Source: VMSU01 sp031400755 (GTDB lineage: Bacteria > Desulfobacterota > Desulfobulbia > Desulfobulbales > VMSU01). From it: DNA of 19,309 nucleotides. The notes below the pieces were generated by a model that was not told the DNA's origin, searched no databases, and saw only the letters and a list, made by a program, of their open reading frames with translations. The first letter of the stretch is position 1; each line of letters opens with the position of its first letter. Where the stretch lies: NCBI GenBank assembly GCA_031400755.1, contig JANNQL010000160.1, positions 1 through 19,309 of the forward strand, given 5' to 3'. Both the position numbers and the translations under genes were made by a program. This document shows, in pieces, positions 1 to 5,795 of the stretch.

Positions 1-664
1 CGTTGTCGGTGGCGCTCAGGGTGGTGATGGCGACCGTGACACTGGTTCCGGTTGCCGGGATGGCAAAGGCGGTGACGGTAGGAGCCACCGTATCGAAAAT
101 AGTCGTGGCTACCGAGACCGGCGCCGAGACGTTACCCGCCGCATCCTTGGCCCAGACATAGAGTGTCTTTGCGGTTGGAGTCCCTGTCGGGATGCCGGTG
201 AAGGTATAGACGGTCGGCTGGGTATCGCTCCAGGAACAACCTGCTGTGCTGTTGGTCTCGGTGGTGCACCACTGCGCAACAATCACGTTGTCGGTGGCGG
301 TCAGGGTGGAGATGGTGACCGTGGCGCTGGTTCCGGTTACCTGGATGGCGAAGGCGGTGACGGCAGGAGGCTCCGTATCGAAAATAGTCGTGGTTGCCGA
401 GACCGGCGCCGAGACGTTACCCGCCGCATCCTTGGCCCAGGCATAGAGTGTCTTTGGGGTTGGATTTCCTGTCGGGATGAAGGTGAAGGTATAGTCGGCC
501 GGCTGGGTATCGCTCCAGGAACAACCGGCGCTGCTGTCGGTCTCGGTGATGCACCACTGCGTAACGGCGACGTTGTCGGTGGCGCTCAGGGTGGTGATGG
601 TGACCGTGGCGCTGGTTCCGGTTGCCGGGATGGCGAAGGAGGTGACGGTAGGAGCCAGCGTATC
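1..664 (-). repeat. Tandem 285-bp coding repeats (95-residue Ig-like domains)
   Basis: The same sequence, starting cgttgtcggtggc, recurs at 1, 286 and 571, so the period is exactly 285 bp or 95 codons. Nucleotide similarity is high throughout each unit and fades near 664. Two full units and part of a third are visible, and the array continues past position 1. The exact period and near-identity suggest recent duplication or gene conversion of an Ig-like domain. Confidence 0.9.
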
Positions 665-1276
665 CGGGAGATTAAGTGGCTGTCCGCCGCGCACGAGACG
701 AACGTCATAGCCTAGGTGCCAACCAGGGACGTAGACGATGGCGCCACCCGTAGTGGTGTCGACAACGCCGCCATAATCGAAAGTCACGCACCACACAATT
801 GCCGCAGGATTACGGCCCGTAGACCAATAATGGGCACCCTGGGACGAAGAAAAATAATAGCCTGAGCCTGTGTTGGGGAAGACCGTGGCATTGATGCTTG
901 GGTTATAACAACTCTCTTCAACAATCGAACTCAGTTCGTTTTTGTTGGGCAGACGCCAATTGCTATAGCCATGCTGCTCACCGATGGTCCCGGCATTGAC
1001 CGCCGCCGCTCGCTGCAAGGCCTCAGCCCAGGTAAAGGTGGACGCCGTACCGCTACAGCCGCCATCGCTGTATGTCTGGCCCTCGCTGCACTGCTGCCAC
1101 ATCAGCCCGGTCTTGCTATGGGTGGCGGTGCCATCGCCATTGATGGTGAAATCAGAGGCCGGCGTGGTGGCGGTGATCGAGCTCAAACAAGTCTGGGCCT
1201 GGACGGCCAAGGGCATAAACCCGGTGGCCAGCAGCAGGCAGGCCACCAGCGTTGCCATCTTGTATTTCATTGTCAT
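1..1276 (-). CDS. Secreted DUF1566 (Lcl-type) protein with C-terminal Ig-like repeats, 3' end beyond window
   Basis: A frame open from an ATG at 1276 to the window edge, about 425 codons. It starts with a signal peptide (MKYKMATLVACLLLATGF..., cleavage probably near AVQA-QT, residues 27-28). Residues about 30-199 form a DUF1566/Lcl C-terminal-like domain with the motifs GLMWQ, WRLPNKNEL and the closing VRLVRGGQ. Tandem 95-residue Ig-like repeats follow (motifs ATDN, GCSWSDTQP, AKDAAGNVSAPVS). The domain order therefore puts the lectin-like module at the N-terminus and a repeat stalk after it. GGAGG lies 4 nt before the ATG at 1276 and 10 nt before a second ATG at 1270; either could be the start. 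The product is probably exported and surface-bound or extracellular, binding an unknown ligand. The specific function cannot be named from sequence. It is related to the DUF1566 protein at 1968-2801. Confidence 0.85.
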   Translation of the reverse strand, partial: MTMKYKMATLVACLLLATGFMPLAVQAQTCLSSITATTPASDFTINGDGTATHSKTGLMWQQCSEGQTYSDGGCSGTASTFTWAEALQRAAAVNAGTIGEQHGYSNWRLPNKNELSSIVEESCYNPSINATVFPNTGSGYYFSSSQGAHYWSTGRNPAAIVWCVTFDYGGVVDTTTGGAIVYVPGWHLGYDVRLVRGGQPLNLPDTLAPTVTSFAIPATGTSATVTITTLSATDNVAVTQWCITETDSSAGCSWSDTQPADYTFTFIPTGNPTPKTLYAWAKDAAGNVSAPVSATTTIFDTEPPAVTAFAIQVTGTSATVTISTLTATDNVIVAQWCTTETNSTAGCSWSDTQPTVYTFTGIPTGTPTAKTLYVWAKDAAGNVSAPVSVATTIFDTVAPTVTAFAIPATGTSVTVAITTLSATDN

Positions 1277-1362
1277 GATACCTCCAAAGAGTTGCGTCTG
1301 AACCCCCCCCCCCTCCAGCAGGGGGCATAAGCGCTAACTAAAAATTTCAGGTCTCCTTTGTT

Positions 1363-1395
1363 CGTCATTCCGGCATGTCTTTAGCCGGAATCCAG
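1363..1395. repeat. Inner 33-bp palindromic repeat, left copy (inverted partner at 1700-1732)
   Basis: The 33 bp match the reverse complement of 1700-1732 at 31 positions. Each copy is itself a hairpin, with attccggc pairing with gccggaat around a 9-nt loop. The inner edge abuts the stop codon of the GIY-YIG gene directly (repeat ends at 1395, stop begins at 1396). Repeats of this style are common as dispersed intergenic elements in environmental proteobacteria; that is recollection, not a search. Confidence 0.85.
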
Positions 1396-1689
1396 TCAAA
1401 CAATCGTAGGATACAAGTCCTGCCAATCAGGATTGTTGCTTTCTATTAATTCCAGCTTCCATGCTCGCTTCCATCCTTTCACTCTCTTCTCCCGCTGGAT
1501 CGCGGAGTCCATGGTCTCGTGCACTTCATACCAAACCAGATGATGAATTCCGTAGCGTTTGGAGAATCCTTCTGCCAAATTGTTCTTATGCTCCCATATC
1601 CTTTTGACGAGATTGGAAGTCACACCGACATAAAGCGTACCATTTCTTCTGCTGGCGAGTATGTATACAGCGGGCTGCTTATTATTCAT
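1396..1689 (-). CDS. Small GIY-YIG family endonuclease-like protein
   Basis: 97 residues forming a stand-alone GIY-YIG domain of the UvrC/YhbQ-like class. The GIY segment is VYIL (8-11) and the YIG segment is YVG (20-22). They are followed by R30 and H34 in the RIWEH stretch, and the likely metal-binding glutamate is E67 in REKRVKGW. All expected catalytic positions are present, so it is probably an active nuclease or nickase. The family cleaves one DNA strand using a tyrosine and a divalent metal. It is unusually packaged: the stop codon touches one 33-bp palindromic repeat, and the other ends 10 nt before the ATG. Only a weak ribosome-binding site (cggga) is seen. Together with the outer inverted and direct repeats this suggests the gene belongs to a mobile unit, but many such genes have no assigned role. 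Confidence 0.9.
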   Translation of the reverse strand: MNNKQPAVYILASRRNGTLYVGVTSNLVKRIWEHKNNLAEGFSKRYGIHHLVWYEVHETMDSAIQREKRVKGWKRAWKLELIESNNPDWQDLYPTIV

Positions 1690-1699
1690 TCCCGTTGTT

Positions 1700-1732
1700 C
1701 TGGATTCCGGCTAGAAACATGCCGGAATGACG
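1700..1732. repeat. Inner 33-bp palindromic repeat, right copy
   Basis: Inverted partner of 1363-1395 with two mismatches, both in the hairpin loop. The stem bases are perfectly kept. It lies just upstream of the GIY-YIG start codon, so in the mRNA it would form a hairpin directly before the ribosome-binding site. Confidence 0.85.
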
Positions 1733-1817
1733 GACGTTGAACATGTTCCAAGCCTTGTTATAAGTTAGCGCTTATGCCAGCAGGGGGAGGGGGGATTTTC
1801 TACCGCCATTTGAAGCG

Positions 1818-1913
1818 TTAAGGTGTACCTAGGTAGCGCGGGAAATATCTGACCGCCTGCTCAATCAGCAGCAAGAGCTGGTTGGCATCACGCCAAATCG
1901 ACAACTGCGTCAT
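1818..1913 (-). pseudogene. Truncated Avd-like / four-helix-bundle protein (DGR accessory gene remnant)
   Basis: A 31-codon ORF starting with ATG at 1913, reading MTQLSIWRDANQ... through EQAVRYFPRY and then stopping. This matches, from memory, the N-terminus of small four-helix-bundle proteins encoded beside diversity-generating retroelements (DANRLLLEIEQAVR-FPRYHKYTLG...). Intact relatives are about 110-130 residues. Here homology breaks right after FPRY; a one-base shift would continue as YTL, which suggests a frameshift and then decay. It begins 54 bp after the stop of the DUF1566 gene at 1968-2801, the usual place for avd after a DGR target gene. Downstream, where a template repeat and reverse transcriptase would be expected, lie a GC-rich hairpin and the GIY-YIG unit instead. 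The peptide is seen directly; the family call is moderate. Confidence 0.55.
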
Positions 1914-1967
1914 CGGATGTAGGGCTCAGTACCTTAGTCAATAGTTTATAGAGATCAAAAAATATAA

Positions 1968-2141
1968 TCACTGTCCGCCGCGCACGAGACGGACTTCATG
2001 TATGCCGTAGCTAGAGTAGTCGTACACAGTGTAGGATCCGCTGACGCGGCCAATCCCGAAATCAACAGACCACGCGCAGTGGTAGAGCGGATCGTTGGCG
2101 GCACACGGAGACGAAGACCAAAAATTCGAGTAACTGGTATT
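1968..2141 (-). other. Candidate DGR variable region at the 3' end of the DUF1566 gene
   Basis: This codes for the last 57 residues, from about NTSYSNFWSSS to VRLVRGGQ. It ends in a conserved GC-rich stretch (gtgcgcggcggacag) that also ends the DUF1566 domain of the gene at 1-1276 (around 679-700). In DGRs the variable region lies at the 3' end of the target and finishes in an invariant GC-rich segment. No template repeat matching it occurs in the window, so diversification cannot be shown here. Confidence 0.4.
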
Positions 2142-2801
2142 CGGAAAATAATTGATATCGATGGCTGGATTTAACCGGCTGTTATCGACAATGTTCAGCA
2201 ATTCATTCCTACTCGGCAGTCGCCAGTCCGTGGCACCGCACAGGCCGCTGGCGTTGACTGCCGCCACGAATTTCTCGGTGTCGCAGCCAGCCGCCACCGT
2301 GCCGCCGCAGGAGCCGCCGGCGGCAGTGCCGGCTGAACCGCCGTCATTCACCCCGGTGGAGTTGTACCAGGTATAGGTCCAATCCTTATCGTGCAGGCCG
2401 CCATCATCGGTCTTCATTTCCCAGACCAGGCCGGTGACATTGTCCCGCACGCAGGACCAGGTGGCGGCGGTGGCCGGCAAGGTGTTGCCGTTGGCATCGA
2501 TTTTAGTGAAGTCAAACCCGGCATTACCGCCTCCGACCTTGGTAAGCGTCCCGGCCCTGGCCTCTGCGTCCCGCCCGTAACTGGCGTCCTGACCGGGAAA
2601 GTCCGCCGGTTCGCTGGTGAGCGCACTGGACGAATTATTGCCATAAGCGGTGATGCCGGTGTCGTTTACGCCCGTGGCCCACGCCTGGCCGTGGGCCAAC
2701 AGGACAATGGCGGACAGGGACATAAGGCAATAGATGGGCATCTTATTTGCCCTTTTCCGGTTAGCAAGCAGGGCCAGGTGCAGGATGTTCAACTTTTTCA
2801 T
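1968..2801 (-). CDS. Secreted DUF1566 (Lcl-type, C-type-lectin-like) protein, candidate DGR variable protein
   Basis: 277 residues. The N-terminus is a long signal peptide: a basic region (NRKRANK) before a hydrophobic core, with cleavage near QAWA-TG (about residue 42). A second ATG at codon 21 has a purine-rich AAAAGGG before it and would give a standard signal peptide; the first ATG has no clear ribosome-binding site. The DUF1566 domain spans about 115-277: GLVWEMKTDDGG, then paired cysteines, ATDWRLPSRNELLNI, FWSSSP, and the terminal VRLVRGGQ. Residues 234-268, where relatives have Asn-rich stretches, hold a mixed set of S, Y, D, G and H, mostly in codons ending in C or T. That is what adenine-directed mutagenesis of AAC codons would give. 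A broken Avd-like ORF follows 54 bp downstream. It is probably an exported ligand-binding protein; the ligand is unknown. Confidence 0.85.
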   Translation of the reverse strand: MKKLNILHLALLANRKRANKMPIYCLMSLSAIVLLAHGQAWATGVNDTGITAYGNNSSSALTSEPADFPGQDASYGRDAEARAGTLTKVGGGNAGFDFTKIDANGNTLPATAATWSCVRDNVTGLVWEMKTDDGGLHDKDWTYTWYNSTGVNDGGSAGTAAGGSCGGTVAAGCDTEKFVAAVNASGLCGATDWRLPSRNELLNIVDNSRLNPAIDINYFPNTSYSNFWSSSPCAANDPLYHCAWSVDFGIGRVSGSYTVYDYSSYGIHEVRLVRGGQ

Positions 2802-2980
2802 AGAGGTTATCCAATATTTTTAGTCGTAGGTGGCCTGAGTAGTTACGCCAAGATAGACACTGCCAAGACAATTTACACGAAAAACATCTAATCTCAATGA
2901 AATTCACACAGGTAGTCCTTAGGTTTGATTGAGCCCCGCGTAACCCAACGAATCTCTGTTAGGCAAAACGGACCACATGA
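2802..2980. other. Intergenic region with no recognisable gene
   Basis: The stretch between the start of the DUF1566 gene (minus) and the ClC remnant (plus) has no convincing ORF. It should contain the promoter of the DUF1566 gene, but I see no clear -35/-10 pair. Confidence 0.5.
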
Positions 2981-3415
2981 TGGCCCGACACGACGCTGAT
3001 GATCGTCACCTCCATCTCGTTTCAGTTGGCGCGGCATTTTGAGCCGTTTTCGATGGAAACTAAAAAACTGGCGGCCAAGGGGGGCAAATCTTTACCGCCG
3101 ATAAGGACAAGAACATCCTTACCCTGATGCAAATTGAAGAGCTTTTGGAGAGGGATATTGTGAGCATCGCGCCCGAGGCCACCCTCGGCGATTTAGTGGA
3201 GGCGATCAAGGCCAGCAAACGTAATCTGTTTGCCGTGGTCGCAGAAGGGCGGGTTTTTAACGGACTCATCACCTTGGATGATGTCCGCGAGATCATGTTC
3301 AGGCAGGATTTATACGACACTATTCAGGTACGGCAACTGATGAAGGTGCCGGCCGCCACGGCCCAGATCAAACGACACGATGCAATCGGCGATGAGCCGC
3401 CTTTTCCGACAAGGC
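2981..3415 (+). pseudogene. Remnant of a ClC-type chloride channel C-terminus with CBS domain
   Basis: Conceptual translation across frames gives LMIVTSISF, then FEPFSMETKKLAAKG (last membrane helix and linker of ClC channels). After a frame change this continues as FTADKDKNILTLMQIEELL, then DIVSIAPEATLGDLVEAI, SKRNLFAVV and LDDVREIMF (first CBS domain), and LYDTIQVRQLM. A second frame change near 3370 restores DTMQSAMSRLF, the start of the second CBS domain, which then runs into the argD 3' end. The first shift is at or near a run of six G at 3079-3084. The N-terminal ten or so membrane helices are missing, so this is a 5'-truncated, twice-frameshifted fragment. Intact CBS-containing ClC proteins are roughly 570-620 residues. 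The family assignment from motifs is firm. The upstream end is approximate because similarity fades before 2996. Confidence 0.8.
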
Positions 3416-4615
3416 CTATCCCCTCTCGCCCAACACCATATCAAGGGCCTCGATCAGCCGGTCAATCTCGGCCTCGCTGACAATCAGGGGCGGGATGAAA
3501 CGGAGCGCCACGTTGCCGGCGAAGTTGGCCAGCACGCCCTTGCCAAAGAGCGATTTAACGATCTCCGCCCCACGGGCTACTCCGGCCTCGGTCAAGACCA
3601 AGCCCTGAATCAGCCCCAGACCTCGAACGCCGTGGGCCAAAGCCGGATATTTGGCCACGGCCTCCGTCAGCCTGTCAGCGAGATAGGCCCCTCGGGCCTT
3701 GACTTGATCCAGAAACCCTGGGCTGAGCATGGTCGTCATTACCGCCACCCCGGCCGCACAGGAGACCGGATTGCCGCCAAAGGTAGAGGCATGGGTGCCA
3801 GGGGCAAAGGCTCTCGCAATCTTCTCGGTGGTCAGCATGGCTCCGAGCGGCATGCCGTTGCCAATGGCCTTGGCCAGGGTCATGATGTCCGGCGTCACCC
3901 CCAGCTGCTCATGGGCGAACAGGGTGCCGGTGCGGCCCATGCCGACCTGGACCTCGTCAAAGATCAACAAGAGCTGGTGCTGGTCACATAATTTTCTGAT
4001 CCCCTGCAGGTACTCCCTGGCCAAGGGTCGCACGCCGCTCTCGCCTTGGAGGGGTTCGCAGAGGATGGCGCAGGTGGCGGGGGTGATCATGGCGGCCAAG
4101 GCCGCAAGGTCGCCAAAGGGCGCGGCTGAAAAACCCTGCGGCATGGGCTCAAAGCCCTGCTGAAATTTTTTCTGGCCGGTCGCCGCCACCGTGGCCAGGG
4201 TGCGGCCATGAAACGACCCCTCCAGGGAGATGATCTCATACTTCCCTGACGGGCTGGCGATCCGCGCCATTTTGATCGCCGCCTCGTTGGCCTCGGCCCC
4301 GGAGTTGGCAAAAAAGACCCGGTCGGCAAAGGAATGCGCCACCAGGAGCGCGGCCAGTTCGGTCTGCGGCAGGGTATGGAAGAGGTTTGAGACATGCACC
4401 AGTTTCCCGGCCTGTTCGCAGATGGCCTTAGTCACCACCGGATGGCAATGGCCAAGCCCACAGACCGCGATCCCGGACAGAAAATCGAGATACTCCCGGC
4501 CATCGGCATCCTTTAAAATACAGCCCCGGCCCTCGACCATGGCCACCGGAAACCTGGTGTAGGTATTGATAAAGGCGGCGTTGCTTTTTTCGATGATCTC
4601 CTGGTTCGAGCTCAT
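3416..4615 (-). CDS. argD: Acetylornithine aminotransferase
   Basis: 399 residues, full length for class III PLP-dependent aminotransferases of the ArgD/AstC type. It converts N-acetylglutamate semialdehyde to N2-acetylornithine with glutamate as amino donor, in the cytoplasm. Landmarks: NSGAEANEAA (104-113, phosphate cup), FHGRT (135-139), the PLP-binding aspartate in IFDEVQVGMGRTG (D220), the Schiff-base lysine in TLAKAIGNG (K249) and HASTFGGNP (275-283). The ATG overlaps the argB stop by 4 bp (ATGA) and GGAGG lies just upstream inside argB, implying translational coupling. Unlike many relatives, no argF follows: the 3' end faces a decayed ClC fragment. Other ornithine-family aminotransferases are possible, but the argB overlap decides for ArgD. 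Confidence 0.95.
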   Translation of the reverse strand: MSSNQEIIEKSNAAFINTYTRFPVAMVEGRGCILKDADGREYLDFLSGIAVCGLGHCHPVVTKAICEQAGKLVHVSNLFHTLPQTELAALLVAHSFADRVFFANSGAEANEAAIKMARIASPSGKYEIISLEGSFHGRTLATVAATGQKKFQQGFEPMPQGFSAAPFGDLAALAAMITPATCAILCEPLQGESGVRPLAREYLQGIRKLCDQHQLLLIFDEVQVGMGRTGTLFAHEQLGVTPDIMTLAKAIGNGMPLGAMLTTEKIARAFAPGTHASTFGGNPVSCAAGVAVMTTMLSPGFLDQVKARGAYLADRLTEAVAKYPALAHGVRGLGLIQGLVLTEAGVARGAEIVKSLFGKGVLANFAGNVALRFIPPLIVSEAEIDRLIEALDMVLGERG

Positions 4616-5493
4616 GCCACCACCTCCGAACCGATGCCCTGGCGGGTGAAGATCTCAAGCAGGATGGAGTGCTCCAGCCGACCGTCGATGATATGGGCCT
4701 TCTTGACTCCGGCCTGGACCGCCTCCATGCAGCAGCGCACCTTGGGGATCATGCCGCCGACAATGATGCCCGCTTCGATCTGCTGCCTGGCCTCGGCGCA
4801 GGTCATGGTCGGGACCAGGACTTTGTCCTTGTCGAGCACGCCCTCGACATCGGTGAGCAGCACCAGCTTTTCGGCCTTGAGCCTTGAGGCGATGGCCCCG
4901 GCCACCAGATCAGCATTGATGTTGTAGGACTGGCCGTCCTCGCCCACCCCGACCGGGGCGATGACCGGGATAAAGTCCTTGGCATCCAGGGTCTCAAGGA
5001 TGTCCGGGTTCACCTCGGTGACCTCGCCCACCCTCCCCAGATCGATGATCTCCGGCGGCGCATCGGCCAGCTGGCTCTTCATGATCTGCATCTTCCTGGC
5101 CTTGACCAGATCGCCGTCGCGCCCGGACAGACCCACCGCCTTACCGCCATGCAGGTTGATCAGGCTGACGATCTCCTTATTGACCTTGCCGACCAGGACC
5201 ATTTCCACCACGTCCATGGTCTCGCCGTCAGTGACCCGCATGCCCTGGACATAACTTGACTGGATATTCATCTTCTTCAGAAATTGATTGATCTGAGGGC
5301 CGCCGCCATGCACCACCACCGGGTTGATGCCGATGTATTTGAGCAAAATGATATCTAGGGCAAAACTCTTTTTCAAGGCATCGTCCACCATAGCGTGGCC
5401 GCCGTATTTGATCACCACCGTCTTGTTGGCGAAGCTCTTGATATAGGGCAAGGACTCGATCAGAATTTTGGCCTTTTCAACTGCGGTCTTCAT
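4612..5493 (-). CDS. argB: N-acetylglutamate kinase
   Basis: 293 residues, amino-acid kinase fold. It phosphorylates N-acetylglutamate, the second step of arginine synthesis through acetylated intermediates. Seen: VIKYGGHAM (phosphate-binding lysine and glycines), VVHGGGPQI (substrate loop), GLSGRDG, NINADLVAGAIA and LLTDVEGVL (nucleotide site). The N-terminal helix before the core (EKAKILIESLPYIKSF) and the C-terminal HSILLEIFTRQGIGSEV are traits of the hexameric, arginine-inhibited class, as in Pseudomonas and Thermotoga. The shorter E. coli enzyme lacks the helix. Feedback inhibition by arginine is therefore likely but inferred. AAAGGGG ends 7 nt before the ATG. First gene of an argBD unit; its upstream region is crowded by the repeat element at 5546-5685. 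Confidence 0.96.
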   Translation of the reverse strand: MKTAVEKAKILIESLPYIKSFANKTVVIKYGGHAMVDDALKKSFALDIILLKYIGINPVVVHGGGPQINQFLKKMNIQSSYVQGMRVTDGETMDVVEMVLVGKVNKEIVSLINLHGGKAVGLSGRDGDLVKARKMQIMKSQLADAPPEIIDLGRVGEVTEVNPDILETLDAKDFIPVIAPVGVGEDGQSYNINADLVAGAIASRLKAEKLVLLTDVEGVLDKDKVLVPTMTCAEARQQIEAGIIVGGMIPKVRCCMEAVQAGVKKAHIIDGRLEHSILLEIFTRQGIGSEVVA

Positions 5494-5545
5494 AAGGGTT
5501 CCCCTTTCATAAAAAAAACGTTACTATTTAAGCAAGTTATACTAT

Positions 5546-5685
5546 TAGACTGTAGGCTGTTAGGCAAAAACAGAGGATGACAAGGGAGTTAATCTCAATG
5601 CAGTAAGTCCCGCCCTTCGACTTCGCTCAGGGACCAGTCGGTTGGTGAGCGGAGCCGAACCATCAGCCTGATAGCCTACAGTCTA
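5546..5685. repeat. Intergenic inverted-repeat element (MITE/REP-like) upstream of argB
   Basis: 20-bp outer arms at 5546-5565 (tagactgtaggctgttaggc) and 5666-5685 pair as inverted repeats at 18 of 20 positions. Inside, ttcgacttcgctca (from 5617) and the complement of tgagcggagccgaa form a second imperfect inverted repeat (12 of 14). The unit is 140 bp, non-coding, and sits between the argB promoter region and the pil operon terminator. Sequences like cccttcgacttcgctcaggg recur as dispersed repeats in many environmental genomes (recollection). No clear target duplication is seen. Confidence 0.65.
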
Positions 5686-5700
5686 TCGCCCTAAGGTAGT

Positions 5701-5749
5701 TACAAAAAAAAGCAGATGCCTCCACATACAACAGGGAGGCATCTGCTTT
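5701..5749 (-). terminator. Intrinsic terminator of the pil operon
   Basis: Perfect stem: gcagatgcctcc at 5712-5723 pairs with ggaggcatctgc at 5735-5746, extended by three A-T pairs, with an 11-nt loop. On the minus strand the stem is followed by an uninterrupted run of eight T. It lies about 47 bp after the secretin gene stop codon. Confidence 0.93.
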
Positions 5750-5795
5750 CAAGAAAAAAATGGCGGGAGATGAGGCTTACGCCCCAGACGAGCGA

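Larger units (their letters stand above)
1315..1787. mobile_element. Compact transposon-like unit carrying a GIY-YIG nuclease gene
   Basis: An 11-bp direct repeat, ccagcaggggg, lies at 1315-1325 and 1777-1787, like a target-site duplication. Immediately inside are perfect 14-bp inverted repeats: cataagcgctaact at 1326-1339 and its complement at 1763-1776. Between these is a second, inner pair of 33-bp inverted repeats and a single gene for a GIY-YIG protein. The unit between the direct repeats is 451 bp. No transposase is present, so the GIY-YIG protein is the only candidate enzyme; otherwise the unit is moved in trans. The structure is visible directly; mobility is inferred. Confidence 0.7.

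Noticed and set aside
1..664. CRISPR-like repetition
   Set aside because: The 285-bp period is a coding repeat of Ig-like domains in one frame; there are no short repeats with unique spacers.
679..702. DGR template repeat
   Set aside because: The shared GC-rich end with 1968-2000 is inside another DUF1566 coding domain, not a non-coding Asn-codon-rich template next to a reverse transcriptase.
2391..2891. 166-codon plus-strand ORF over the DUF1566 gene
   Set aside because: Antisense to a gene with signal peptide and DUF1566 motifs; no domain of its own.
3380..3991. 203-codon plus-strand ORF over argD
   Set aside because: Mostly an antisense shadow of argD. Only its first codons (MQSAMSRLFRQ) are real remnants, of the ClC CBS domain.
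5494..5560. argB promoter
   Set aside because: A TATAAC-like box is present, but no acceptable -35 at proper spacing, and the area overlaps a repeat arm.
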